Positions 38,601 to 51,279 of a DNA stretch of 64,000 nt are shown here, in pieces. The DNA lies in assembly GCF_003945595.2 (NCBI RefSeq), contig NW_024103696.1, forward strand, positions 620,001-684,000, in the 5' to 3' direction. How positions within the stretch are numbered: the stretch's first letter is position 1; each line of letters opens with the position of its first letter. The position numbers and the translations under genes are program-made. The stretch comes from Pipra filicauda. Its lineage: Eukaryota > Chordata > Aves > Passeriformes > Pipridae. The notes beneath the pieces are model-generated. The model had not been told where the DNA came from. It saw only the letters and a list, made by a program, of their open reading frames with translations, and ran no database searches.

Positions 38601-40653
38601 ACCCTCCTACTTCTCATGCTGGTGTTTTGAGAGCTACCTTGTGTATTTCTGCATGACATCATGCTACCCAACCTAAAAACCTTGTTTCCATAGAACACTC
38701 AATTTCTTCCTGTTTAGTCTCCCCTCATCCCCATTCCAAACTTTTGGTAGCTTTTTACACTGAATCAATGGAACAAGTACCAGCAAAGCGATTACACTTA
38801 GAACAGGCTCTCCCTTTCCTTCCTGGGTTCATTTTGCCAGGCCCTAGACAAGCCCAGCTGATGGTAAAAGGCAAAGTATCTCACAGGCCAGCATGTCTCA
38901 TGAAAATGCTGAGCACTCCCAGTGAACATAATAGCGTGGCTGGCAGTGGAAAGGGAGAACTAGGACTGCTGTATGGAGTGACGCTGAACCAAACCACGGG
39001 ATGTTTTTTTTCCTAACCTCAAATAATTGCCTGGATAACTAGCCCTCTCCTCTTCAGCACACAGGACTGCCTATAAATAAACTCATTCCAGGCTAAAGTC
39101 ACAAGCAGGTCATGCTAAGATGTGCTCAAGTAAGAAGGCACACACAAGACCTAAGGCACTACAGCCTACAAGACTGTTGTAGATGGATAGATCAACTCAT
39201 CTTGGTTCCAGTTATGTCCCCAAAAAAAGAAGGTGTAAGTGGTGAATATTAAGTTACCAACAGAAGAGACCAGAGTAGGAAAGAAGGTTAATGACACCAG
39301 ATACCAGGGTCTGACCTGAAACAAGTAGCTCTGTCAGCTGCAAGAGTGAAGCTAGAGAGAGAACATGCTTTTGCTTTAACACCCCCTACACACAGCATGA
39401 CTAGTCTATGAATATTTAAGCCTGGTGTTCTGCTTACAATTAGAAGGATAATTAGATAAATAATGTGCTCCTTTACAGTTTGTAAAAACTGTTCACATTC
39501 ACAGATTTTAAGTGAATGAATATGGAAAATGAAAGATCAAAAAACTAATTTGCATCACATTGGAAGACTTAATAACATCTTCAGAAACGGGAAATGATCA
39601 CTTTTCTGAAGTCTTGGAGTTAGAAATGAATTGTCTAATTAAAGTCAAGTTAAAAAAAAAGATACATACAGCTTAGCCTTCGACTCTCACAGTTTCTGTA
39701 ATAATGAGATTTTTGGTAAGTTACAGATTAAATGAAGTTAAAAATAAATCAAGTTCAAAAATACCAACATTGCATTGCTATCTGCTGAGTCATAACTATA
39801 TTTAACAGGATGGGCCAAAGACCTGTGACTTGCTAATAACCCTGTTACCATCAGACCCAGCTGGGAAATGTCCAGGTATCCCCCTTAAAGTGTTAGGAGA
39901 GAAATGAAAAAAAGCATGTTAAGAGAGTTAGGGTCTTGCATTAAAGCCAAGACAGAGGTGTTGAAAGGAGACTTCAAGCAGTGATAAGTCAGTGAACATT
40001 TTACTTAGATTTTTCCTAAGCTTCACATCAAAAGAACACCCCAACCCCAACCTGAAGGAACACTGAACATGACCGGGAGTCTTTCTCAGACTGGGGAAGC
40101 AGGCCTGATGCCTTATATCCAAACAAGGAAGCTAGGAATTCACAAATTTTCTTCAAAACACTGAAAACTCCACATTAGAAAAACTTTGCATTAAAACAAT
40201 GCATCAGCTATAACTTAATTTGAGGTTAAATCATCTATGTAAATTCCACACAAAAGTAACACAACTAGAATGAATTATATTCTTTTTCAACAGTAAGGAT
40301 GAGACTGAAACCTGTACTGTTGACAAAAGTTCTAAGAACATCATATTTCTTACTGCACGTCCAACTAGTAGATAAAATGTGGAAAAGTTATGACAGTAAA
40401 GAAAATACCACTATTATCACCAATATTTTGCATTACATAAAATTGTAACATATAAGCATGCAATGAGATGAGAAAAAAATACTTTGGAAGTTTTAAAAAG
40501 GAAATACTTAGTTCCCTCACCATTCTATGACAAAACCAGCATTTTGATGAATTCGCTCTTACCCTATAAATTATATGGTTGACAATGGAATTAAGACCCT
40601 ACATCATGGAAACTATATTCTTAAGGAAGAAAATCTGTTAACAGTATAGTCTA

Positions 40654-40760
40654 TAATAGAATCGTAGAGTCCCAGAATGGTTGAAGCTGGAAGGAACCTC
40701 TGGAGGTCATCTGATCCAATCCCTCTGCTCAGGCAGGACCATCTAGAGCCAGTTGGATAG
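40654..40760 (-). mobile_element. Short CR1 3'-end fragment, minus strand
   Basis: Begins atagaatcgtagagt and agaatggttgaagctgg, then aaggaacctctggaggtcat and ctctgctcaggcaggacc: a reversed CR1 terminus with a degraded octamer. Confidence 0.85.
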
Positions 40761-41468
40761 GAGTACACATTTACTTGTGTATGAGAACAAACTCAATCCA
40801 ACATGAGCTGTTTAAGACGATATGTTAATTCTGATTACAAAAATTAGGATGCTGTAAAAAATGTACTCTTAGGCACAATATGAGTTCATATGAGTAGTGC
40901 TAACTCATTTTTAAGGAGAAAAGAGAAGCAAGGCTGTGTTATAACTTTGATCTTTCAAGAACTCTTAATCAGTTAATGAGTCGTGACTTTCCTTTCCATG
41001 AAACCATATCAGCTATCTTGAATCACAAAGTGTTTTTTTAGTGCTCCTAACACTTTCACAATCTTAAGCTTATGTAATTTCCTGGTAGCATAGCATATCT
41101 GTCCCCACATACTAACAGTAATACAATTATTTATCACTTTCTAAATTTAAAGAAAGTCGTGTGGAAAGGAAAGTAACCTATCAAAATAAGAAATCTATTC
41201 AAAGTCTTTTTGAGTTAACACATATCTGACAGCATTTCCTTTTCAGACATTCAAGTCATCTCATACAGTTTCATTACTAAACTACTGCTACAACTCAGCT
41301 TTTATGTTTGGTCCTGTTGTAGCACATTTTCTTCCAGTGCCTCTGTCCATATGATTATTCTTGTGAGTTACTGTCTTTATCACATATTGTCCACAGTTCA
41401 GCAAGGAATATAATGTCATATGTTAAACATTCTCAATTCTCAGTGACTTAATTTCACAGGAGATATTG

Positions 41469-41645
41469 AAAAAAAAAAACCAACAAAAAAACCCCTCAAA
41501 AAAGCAAACAAAACAAACAAAAAAAACCCACAAAAAACAAACAAACAAAAAAAAAACCCCAAAGAACAACCCCCCAACCCAAAACAACAACAACAACAAC
41601 AACAAAACAAACAACAAAAAAAAACCCAAACCAAAAAAACCGCAA
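41469..41645. repeat. A/C-only low-complexity tract with embedded (CAA)n
   Basis: About 175 bp made almost entirely of A and C on the plus strand: runs of 5-10 A broken by C, CC or CCC, including (AAC)7 at 41583-41604. Apparent ORFs over it (Lys/Asn/Thr/Pro-rich on plus, Phe/Cys/Leu/Gly-rich on minus) are composition artefacts. Confidence 0.9.
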
Positions 41646-42180
41646 ACTACTGCAATAGAAGACTCAGTTCCCAAAACTCCTTGTTTCCAAATACCACCTT
41701 TATCTATAAAATGAATGAGCATTATCTACTCATTCTGTACAAGTTGCTGCTAAATATCAGTCCTCAGCAAGAGAGATAATTTAATGCTGCAATTGTATGT
41801 ACTATACTACAAGGTAAGTGCATCCACCATGAAGGGTCCTGAGTGCAAGAATTGGAGCTAAAAGGGCACTTCTTCTCTCCAAGTCTTGGCAACCAGTTCC
41901 TGTTACTGTATATGCTCCTGGTGAATACTATTATGCTTTTTGTTTAGTTTCATAGATTAATTTAAACTGGTAGTCATCTAGAATTCTGAACCACTTGCTT
42001 AAGAGACAGATCCAATAAGAGGGGGAAAAAAGTGTGCATGGAGTTACAGCACCTTGATGACGCTGTCTGTATTGTTACTTCTCAGAAGTGGTCTAAAGCA
42101 AAATATGCATTCAAAAGTATTTGAGTAAATCAACATGTTCACCATACATTATGAGCATGCACATTTCTTACTAAACATTC

Positions 42181-42390
42181 ACAGAATTATTAAGACTGGA
42201 AAAGACCTTTAAGATCATCAAGTCCAACCATCAACCTAGCACCGGCACCATGTTCACCAATAAAACACATCCTCAAGTGCCATATCCATAATTTTTTTCC
42301 AAACTTCCAGGGATAGTGATTCCACCACACCCTTGAGCAGTCTGTTCTAGTGCTTTACAAACATTTCAGTGAAAAAAATTTTCTAAGCAG
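42181..42390 (-). mobile_element. CR1 3'-end fragment, minus strand
   Basis: Begins acagaattattaagactgga, then aagatcatcaagtccaacc, ccaccacaccc and agcagtctgttctagtgc: a reversed CR1 3' end about 210 bp long. Confidence 0.88.
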
Positions 42391-43622
42391 AACCTCTCAG
42401 CAGAGTTCACAAAGAAAACTGAGTAAAAAAGGTAAATCGAAGTTCATCAAGGACTTAAACATTAACATTACTACTACAGGTGTATTAATAATTAGCTGTC
42501 TAATCCCCAAAATAAAAGATACATTCATTTTTACATGAACATTAAAAGCATAATGCCATATTAGGAACTATCAACAAGTTATTCGAGGCCTGTATTGTCA
42601 TGCCCAATCCCAGAGTATTTTTAGGATTTATTATTTCAAAATAGAATTCTAAGATACTGCAACTAGTCACACTGACTAAATCCAAAAATAACATTATCTC
42701 TTGCACATGGTTCTGTTAATACACCAATAGCTGTACATCAAGACTTGTTTCTAGAGATTACAGATCATTCTACAAGCTGAAGTTTATTTCATCACTCCAA
42801 GTTTATAAATGAGTTTGTGGCATAAAAAATATTGACTTGAGACAGACAAGACTGCAATCAGCAAACTGTATACAGTTATGACTGAACTCAAGTTGATATA
42901 CAGACCTCCAAGAGAAAAACCCATAGCATGGCCTGTACTGTTCCAGCAAAACTAAAGAAGTATTTTTAAAAATTTGTCACTTTATCACCGTTAAGTAAAA
43001 AATATTTCACAGCATGATGATAAAAACTGCAGAGTGACTCACATAGAAATGCTAGAGGCCAAAAATCTCTCAGACCCAACTGAAAATAAATGAAAATCAG
43101 TGTAATGAAGAAAAAACACCAGACAGTTTCACTGTGAGACAGATCATGAACTATTTTTAGACATAAAATATAAAAACTCAGAGGCAAGGTGGAGGAAGGG
43201 CACGATATCTCTATGACATGTTTAAACAACAAAGCTCCAGTATAAACACAGATGTATCAGCACAAACAATCTTTTTGTAGGTACAACTTCAGTTAAGAGG
43301 AGAAATGCCTGACAGCATAGCTAAAGCAAACTAGCTTTCACAGAGTGTTAAATCACAAAAGCCAGAAAAAGAAAGACATGATTTATTACAGGGTTGTTTG
43401 GGATTTTTTTCACAGTCTGCTGATAAATGACTTTTGAAGCACATGGTACCATTGCTTCAGCTAGAGAAATTATATGCATTTTATAAAGACACTTGAATTC
43501 TCTCAGCTCAATCAGCAAAACTGATAAATGATCTTTCAGTCTCTAACTTTATCCTGCCAGATAATAGGGCTACAGTCTATCCTCAGCTGCATGCATTATG
43601 CCCAGTACATATCATTGAATTC

Positions 43623-43633
43623 TAGTTGCATAT
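43623..43633. repeat. Left target-site duplication of the SINE-like element
   Basis: tagttgcatat, an exact copy of 43746-43756. An 11-bp perfect match at both edges of a compositionally distinct insert supports retroposition. Confidence 0.85.
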
Positions 43634-43745
43634 TGTAATGGCCAGTCTTCGTGAGCGAAGATTTGGGAAAGGTCATTAACCTTTCCAGCCTGCGCAGTGG
43701 ATTTTTTAGGTGAGACACAGCGTGCGCTGAACTGAGCCCACCCTT
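43634..43745 (-). mobile_element. 112-bp SINE-like retroposon sharing its tail with the LINE at 32.4 kb
   Basis: The insert is bracketed by a perfect 11-bp direct repeat, tagttgcatat (43623-43633 and 43746-43756). Read on the minus strand, its last 40 nt align without a gap to the 3' UTR of the LINE at 32569-32608: 29 of 40 bases match, 28 of 35 over the inner part, most differences are transitions, and both alignments end exactly at the duplication. The 72 nt before that do not match the LINE ORF. They start with a stretch like a tRNA A box (gctcagtt within 43740-43725), suggesting a tRNA-derived head; no good B box is visible. Local hairpins: cttcg/cgaag (43647-43660) and aaaggt/accttt (43668-43684). 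Alternative: a 3' copy of a divergent LINE subfamily. Confidence 0.75.
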
Positions 43746-43756
43746 TAGTTGCATAT
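43746..43756. repeat. Right target-site duplication of the SINE-like element
   Basis: tagttgcatat, identical to the copy at 43623-43633. Confidence 0.85.
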
Positions 43757-46700
43757 ATCATGGTTGTATATACCCATAGCTATTCTGGTTTTCCAAGCAT
43801 CTTCAACTGTACTGATTTTGCAACTGTACTTTTGTTCTAAGACCATCAAACGCAGATCTCATATGGACTTATATCTGCGTCCTCCTTGTACTCACTTTTA
43901 AGAGACTTTTGCTTCAAAAAAAGTGGCCAAGATAAACCAAGACAACATTGCAAAGATTTTAGAAGTCAGCATGTTTGGCAGGGAGTAAGAGACATGTAAA
44001 CTTTCCTGAAAGTTCCCCAAAGGCTAGAATTACTTAAGGCTCTCTTCAGTTGGTAAATTGAACAACCTATGGCAGAATTTGTGTCCAATTTTTTTCAAAG
44101 GTCATTGAGAAGTATCCAGGTAAATCGCTTCTGCTGAATCTAGAAATCTAATAACACAATAACTTTGTCTAGCAACTTCAATATCTATGACAGTATATGT
44201 TTTAGATTTTGTTATCTTATCCAATAAGAAAACTGAAAAATAGCTTTGGCATCCATATCAGATAAAAATAGAAAGGAATTCCCTACAGGAATATATAGCA
44301 GAAGTGAAATTGCTTAGATACTGCAGATGCCGTTGTTTTAATCAGAACACTGGAAATGTTTTCCACAGGGCAGGTTAAACCATTAAAAACTGAAGGTACA
44401 ATTTCAGGGTTTGTTTAAGCTAAGGTCAGGCTGGTCCCAGCCCTGGCAGCGCTATCTTGCTCCTTATCAGCTGTGATTGCTGGAGATCACACAGCCACAG
44501 GGATCAGCCACCAGCCTCACTGACCACAGAGGCTGATGCTTATGTGGAGAAAGTGAGATGAGGCTGAGAGCTGGAGCCGAGTGCTGGGAAAGCGAGCTCC
44601 TAATTTTATTTTCTTCCAAATAATAATTCAGACTGGACAGACTTTTCCCTTAAAACAAAGGCAGAACGACAAAAATAACAATGAAATACATGTTTTCCAA
44701 ATTAAGGAAAGTTCTTTATGTAAGAAAAGTAAACTGTCTTTACTATTTTTTCTTTTGGTGCTTCTGTGATTTGCTTAATGCTGCCTTAAGTTTCATCTTG
44801 AACTATGAGGCACATGGGTATCCACAGAAACGCTGCTGGTCTCCTCCACACTCTTGTTGTGTACAAGTGTCCTTAAAATACACATCTCCCAAAAGCCCCT
44901 TCCCTTTATTTGCAAGCGCTTTACAACAAGAACATCATCACTGGGGAAAAAAGGAAAAGAAACAATCTGCTTCATCCAACACTGTCTTACCAATTCAACT
45001 GGTACAACACTGCCCCACTAAGCACTGCACTGTTGGGGGAACACACTACAGATCAAAGAATTCCAATTTGTTACAGTCAGTGGCATAATTAAAATAGATT
45101 TTCTAACTCTCTGTTCCTTCACAGCCTGCTTTTAATGTAAATACCAGACTTTTTTGCACACGTACTCTTCCCCTCTGCCACCTGTCTGTCTTTACCTTTG
45201 CTTTCCCAATTATTTCTGTGCAGTAAATTGCATATTAAATTATAGGATGATTCAAGCTCAATATAGAAACTATAATCCATTAATACCTTCATTTTGAATC
45301 TTACGAAAAGAACTTAGCATATTCCTTTTGAAATTATGAGGTAGAAATAAGCCCAAATATGCACAAAAACATTCACATGTGTTTATTCTTTAAAAGAAGC
45401 ATTGTTCTGCCATTTTTTATGGTAAGAGGCCACAGTTTTCTCCTTAGTTATGAAATTAAATAATTGGTATTTAAATGGTAGGTACAGCACCAATTTGCTC
45501 TTTCAATAGTAATCACTGTATTTTCCTTCTTTTCAATTTATAAAATACAGTAAGTTTTCAAGTTTCTGGAAATAAACACAAAGTACACTATTTCAGTACC
45601 TTTCAAAAAGAATTGGGAAAAAAAGACTAAATCACTACAGCTTCTGATCCACTGATGTGAAAGACCTGAAAACACCATCAAGATTTTTTACTACATTCAG
45701 GCTCCCACACTCAGGAAGTAAATTCCAAAAACAAGGCCCTTTTCTTGAAAATACCCTGCAACCAAAATACCAGACATTTCAGTCTTGGCAGTGTTGGCTC
45801 CCACTGCTCAAAAGATCTTAAATAAATACATGATACAGTAAAGGAAAGGTGGTTTCTTACATAACCATCTAATATTTTAACAGAGCAAAGGCTAGCAAGA
45901 CTTTGTGTAAGCACAGATAAAAGCTGGTTTGAATAATTTCAACTACTGCCTCCAAATAGGGGTAACAACCTATTGCCATGTTCGGCCAATGTTTTAAAAG
46001 TTTTTGATGAAATCTTTTGGAAACTGGTGATTTTCACATCTATCTATTCTATACTATATTTAAGAAAAATATATCTTAAAAAATATTTTTCAAGAAGACT
46101 GTTAAACCTGACTCTGCTGCCCAAAACACATGCCATGGGCAAAATTAATAAAAAATTGTGCCCATGAGGACCTTCACTGACAGCTGAAGTCATATGAAAG
46201 GAACTTGGTTTTTTAGTTTGGTGAAGAGGGAGGTCTCAGCAGATACAGCCAGAGAACATACAGCAAAGTAAATAGTTGCAAAGCCACCTAGAGATAGGTG
46301 CCTTTGGGAAAGCATACTGCTAGTCATGAAAGGCTTCTAACAGTGAGCACAGAAACTGCCTCACTTCATGCCAGCTGTGCTTTACAAAATGAAATTCCCT
46401 CCACATTTTTTTGCGATTAAAGAGGTTAGCACTAAAAATGAACAGAAACCCCCACATAAATATTCTTTCATCATGAATTTCTGTTCTTAGCAGAAAGAAT
46501 CCTCCAGCCTGGAATTTACTGAGACAAGTGGGAACACTATTTCTGCCTCCAGTAACTAGACATCACAAAGAGGTGAAACACTTTCCCTGAAATATGGGCC
46601 AGACCACAGCTCTTCTGGCAGCAGTGAGTGACAACATTGCTAGTGGAGCTCAGTAGTCCAAATACAGTCAAAATCCAAGCTCTTTTGTAGTATCTTAGAA

Positions 46701-47292
46701 TAAAAGGGAAGAATTCCTAAAAGAGTCGTGAGAGTGATCCCAAGTGCTGTAACTCAGATCATTTAACAGTCAGCTATGATAATCTCCTCAGTAAATTTAT
46801 ATGGTTTGTCAAGCCAAACAAACTACAAAATAAGAAAGCTGTGACAGTGCCATGCAGATTTGCTAATCATTAACATCCATTTCCAAAACTTCAGAACCTC
46901 AGATGAAATCAACTTATTATCTCCTTTATTGGCGCTTTCAGAAGAGGAAAAAACTGGCCCACCAGCAACCCAGAAAAGTGAGAATGAGGAACAGCTGACA
47001 TCTCATGCATCTCCAGGGAAAGACAGTGAAATTAATTCTTCATAGTGCTATCTACTCTAAGGCAAGTGAATAACAAAGATGAGCCTAAAAGGCTTCATGT
47101 CCAGAAGTACTGAATACTGCTGGTAGACCTAATGGAGCTGCTATCAGCACAGAGCCCTGTGCTGCTTTTGTCAGAAAAATCTATACCACACTGGAATATA
47201 CTACATAGACAGTACATGTTAAACTGTGGAGAAAAAAATATGACTCTACAATTTATTTGTTGAAATAAAAGTAAAACATTATACAATTATGA

Positions 47293-47310
47293 TTATTCTA
47301 TGATTCTATG
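47293..47310 (+). repeat. Two CR1-like terminal octamers (ATTCTATG)
   Basis: attctatgattctatg occurs alone. It is the CR1 3' terminal repeat in sense orientation, but the upstream sequence is not recognisably CR1, so it is either the stub of an eroded copy or chance. Confidence 0.35.
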
Positions 47311-50300
47311 GTGTGATTATGACTATATAATTAGACTGTCTGCATAACAGTATTTTCCTGTGAATTTCTTTATGATTCAAAGGCTCAGTTACACTACTTT
47401 CCTCAGGGAGAACTTCTATTAAAGTTCACGTAAGCACTGCAATAATTAAGTCACAGTATTTTACTTTTAAAATCACACTTTAATCCAGAAAATATTACTG
47501 GAATTACATTCATATTTAACAGTAAATTACATGGAACATAATAAAAGCTATCCATCTCCTATCACAAAACAAAATATGTACAGAACTCTATCACAGAAAG
47601 AGACAAAGACCTATAACTAAAATCCAGCATAAATAAATGTAATCAATTTCCCAAGCTGACAGAGCATTGTAAATTATTTACAACATATAAATAGGTGCAA
47701 CACTATTCCAGGTCCATTGAAAAAAAACCAAAATGGCATCACAGAAGAAAAATGGCACAGCATAGCTTTCTATTACCCACACTACGACTGAACGAATGAA
47801 ATGCAAGAGGAGATGTGCCAAGTTACTTGATACTTGCTAGTCAGCTTAATCAGATACTCTCAATTTCCTGCAGGATGGATAACAAACACTGTTCTGCTTC
47901 TTACTGCTCACCACGTCTACTAAAATATTTTCTGAGGGAGAACGATCCCGAAAACTTGTGTGCGTCTAATAACACGCGATGTCTGGAACCACAGTGTAAT
48001 CGCAACAACAGAAAGTCATTATATATTTAACAAACTGCATTAATTGGGAATAGAATTTACTTTTAATTACATGCAGTTCCGTGAAGAAAGGTTAAAAAAG
48101 CATGAGCGAGACTATTGCCATGAAGTGTTAGGATTTAATGGAAATTTTTCAGTGCTTGAATGTTATTGAAAATACTTTGAACCCTTCTATTGTTCAGGAA
48201 GATATATGTAAGAGGCACTACTTAATTCGACAACAAGGGGACTGAAAATCTTATCTTGTACCTTATTCTCATCAATAACGAGATATTAATTTTCAGCCTA
48301 ACTATATTTATACATTAGCATGGATATGCTTATTTTATTAATAATCATCTCAGTTGCCTCATCCACCTAAACTTTTTATCCATTAGATATGCATATTTTT
48401 AGGGGAAACGGGAAAGATTTTCCCTTTAGCTTTTCCTTAATGAGGACACATGGAAGACAACAACAGGGACGGAGAGGAACAGGAGAACTGAGACAAGTAA
48501 AGCCAAACCACCTGCCATCCAGGTTCACCCTTCACCGAAATTCTTTAGCCTCTGCCCGTTACACTGACAATGAAGAAAAACTAGCAATTTTTGACTCCTT
48601 TCTAAAAGCTGATAAAATACAGGAAAGAGATAAAGAGAAGAGATAAAACACATGAAGAAAGAACTTAGATTTCTCTCCTCTTCCATAAAGTTTTAAAAAA
48701 AAAAATTTAAAAAAAATTGCAACTTTCTCAAGTATTAAGTTAATACTTAGCAAAGTATTAACTTCCCTAAGAGTTAACATTCGTAAAGTCACAGCTATCA
48801 GCCATGGTGTGAATTCCCCATTTTCATTACGTTCACTAATACACTGCTTTTAAAAGAGGAAAAGAAAAACACAGACATTAGTATTCAGGCCTACTAATAG
48901 AAGCTGGGAAAAAAAATCTTACATTTTTTTATCCTCAACATCACCTCTCAGACTACTTCCAAAAACACTTAGACATTCTTAGAAATCAATACTTCAAATC
49001 ATTACTTTTACCTCAAAGTAATATGAATTTTAAATAATCCACCCTTTTGTAATTTATAGCTCCTGTCTGCTCCATTTTTGCCACTGATTTGCTTACTGTT
49101 TCAAAATAAAGTCAGCTTGCAACATGCATTTCTTAGCACTACTTAGCTTCTAATTCATAAAGGAAAACTGCTCCACAGTTTTTGTTATTGTCTTGATTTT
49201 CTACTCTTATGTACTCTCATGTTTCCCTCAAAATCTCACTTATTTAAAAAAAAATCTGTAAAAATCTGAAAAATTAAGAATGGGTTTTCAAAAGAAATTT
49301 TTCTTACTAACAAACTTACATTTTCAGTAAAGATTTTATGGGTGGTACCTAATTTCTCCTGCTCCTCTTCTAAAGGCAATATGGATAATATTGGCAAGGT
49401 CCTAATAAAAGAAGAGCACTCCCTATGTCAAGGAATTTTATCTAGTAATTTTTTCTTTAATAGCTAATGTCCATGGTATTTAAAAAAGACCATGATTAGT
49501 TTAACTTTGCAAAACTACAAAAGCATAACCATTTAGCACTTACAGTACCTAGTAAGTCAGAAAAACTCGGAATCTATCTAGCAATTTAGGATATTTAGCT
49601 TCTCTTTCTTTCATCATGCTCCTCTCCCAAAGATCATTTTGTTTTGTGTCTGGGTGCCTCCAATTACTCTCTTCCTCCTCCTTCCTGGCCTCATGCTACC
49701 CACAGTCCATCTTTGCCATGCCCAGGATCCAAGCAAAGGGGAAACCCGAGAGCCAGGTGTATTTTTTAACTAGGCAAGCTGGAGCCAGACCTCTTGCAAC
49801 AGAAAATACCCAACCTGAAGACATGGGAATACAGTTGCTTCCCTCATCATCACAGGAACACGCTGTACAGAAACCACAGTCCCATGACTCAGAGCACAAC
49901 ACAACCAAGAAGCTCTGAGATGAGCTCCACTGAGTACAGGGAACCTGAAACTGCATTCCTAACTGCTTCTTGGCATTTCCTTGTCCATGAGCAAACTTAA
50001 ATCCATTCAGTCCCATTATGCCTTACTCTCTTTCACCTTCCTTTTGATTTTTTATGCAGTCTCTGCCTTTCATCCCACCCTATGTCAGAATAGGATATTG
50101 CCTACTTTCTCCTCTACAATGAATACCCACCATCCTGTTGCTGCTCAAAAGCAATATGTCAATTCCAGGAAAAAAAAAATAACATTCAAAGAAATGGTGA
50201 CACTGTCTTTTTAATCCTGCCAGCAGTAATGAGAGAGGACAGCCAACTTCACTGAGGGAAGATTAGCATAATACTTCTTGTCATACCATGACAGTTATTT

Positions 50301-50620
50301 GTTTCCTTTGTTTTATAAATATTTATGTATTAACAACAGAGTTTTCAGTATCAAAATCATGATTTGAGAAAGTGATATTCACAATTAACTTACTACCTAG
50401 ATACTTCCAGATTCCAAAAGAAAAACACACCAAAATCAAAATGCTTCCCACAGAAAAAAAAAACCTGTTACAGATCAAAATGACTGAAAACAAGATGTAC
50501 TGCTTTCTGTTGTGTCCTTTGAATACACTGCTAAGTTATTCAGTTAATTAGTTAATTCAGGTAATTAGTAGCATTGGGTCTGAACTCTATCACTAAGGAT
50601 TAAAGTAGTATCTTACTTAC

Positions 50621-50720
50621 CTTGTATCTCTAATGAGAGGTGCACTTCCCAGTTTAAAACAGATCTTTTCCCCTCCACAAGGTGTTTGCCTCAAAGAAAA
50701 GCTTTCTGCCAGATCAAATC
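50621..50720 (-). CDS. COL19A1: COL19A1 exon: N-terminal strand region of the TSPN/LamG-like domain
   Basis: A 100-nt exon with acceptor ttttatag and donor acaag|gtaagt. It encodes 32 complete residues beginning FDLAESFSLR, containing two Cys in TPCGGEKICFKLGS, and ending APLIRDT. It closes with two bases that complete Arg in the next exon. FDL-x2-SFSLR and CFKLGS-x-LIRDT are the expected start of the thrombospondin-N-terminal-like fold in collagen XIX. The following intron is the longest in the window (21.5 kb). Confidence 0.95.
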
Positions 50721-51204
50721 CTATAAAATATGACACAATATGATACAATTTAATGGGATTTAAAAACCAGAAGTAAATACTGACTCTTAGCATGCTTGGT
50801 GACTTTCTGGAATACAGACTGACAAGCTATTTCAAAAATCAATACTTGAAGACAGAAAAAAATTCAATATTCATTTTAACAAAACTATTCGTGCAAAATT
50901 CACTTGATAGATGACTTTGCTACCTGAGAAATGCATTTGTTATTTCCTTTTATCATCTGAACTGATAAGAATGCGGGATCATTGGGAAAAACTATGGAAA
51001 TCAGTGTGGCTGCCGAACTTGAAGCAATACTTCCCAAGAACAACACACTCTGATTTTAATCCCACTTTCCTAACAACAGCAGCAGCTTTTGGAGCTTGGG
51101 GGTGGCATTCTGTCCTGTCTTTTCAATTTTAAAGCCAGTTTCAGTCAGACTATGATTACATCCACTACTAGCCAATTAATATAGACACTAGCTCAGTCAT
51201 TTAC

Positions 51205-51279
51205 CTGAAACACCACGACTGTCTCCGTTGATTTGTTTGAGATGACGGACAGCTGTTTTCATTAAAGGACACACAGCAC
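51205..51279 (-). CDS. COL19A1: COL19A1 exon: cysteine-containing lead to the TSPN domain
   Basis: A 75-nt exon between acceptor ctcttgcag (51280 upward) and donor ttcag|gtaaat. It enters in phase 1, encodes 24 complete residues beginning AVCPLMKTAV and ending GDSRGVS, and leaves one base that forms Gly with the next exon, giving the joint VSGFDL. The single Cys at the third residue and the VSGFDL end match the equivalent human segment as recalled; the middle is poorly conserved. It sits only 484 bp from the next exon, while the first coding exon is 8.4 kb upstream. The role is the start of the secreted N-terminal non-collagenous region. Confidence 0.9.

Larger units (their letters stand above)
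29137..50620 (-). other. COL19A1 long intron splitting the TSPN domain (21.5 kb)
   Basis: The largest intron here. It contains four CR1 pieces, a CR1-like octamer pair, the LINE 3' fragment, the SINE-like element, an (AC)n microsatellite and the A/C tract. No nested gene is evident; ORFs here are short and lack recognised domains, except the transposon frame at 32231-32566. Confidence 0.85.

Noticed and set aside
41423..41722. ORFs over the A/C tract (Phe/Cys/Leu/Gly-rich on the minus strand, Lys/Asn-rich on the plus)
   Set aside because: Translation of a simple repeat; the membrane-protein look is an artefact.
44681..45088. 135-codon plus-strand ORF
   Set aside because: No motif, low-complexity start, overlapped by other random frames; no evidence for a gene.
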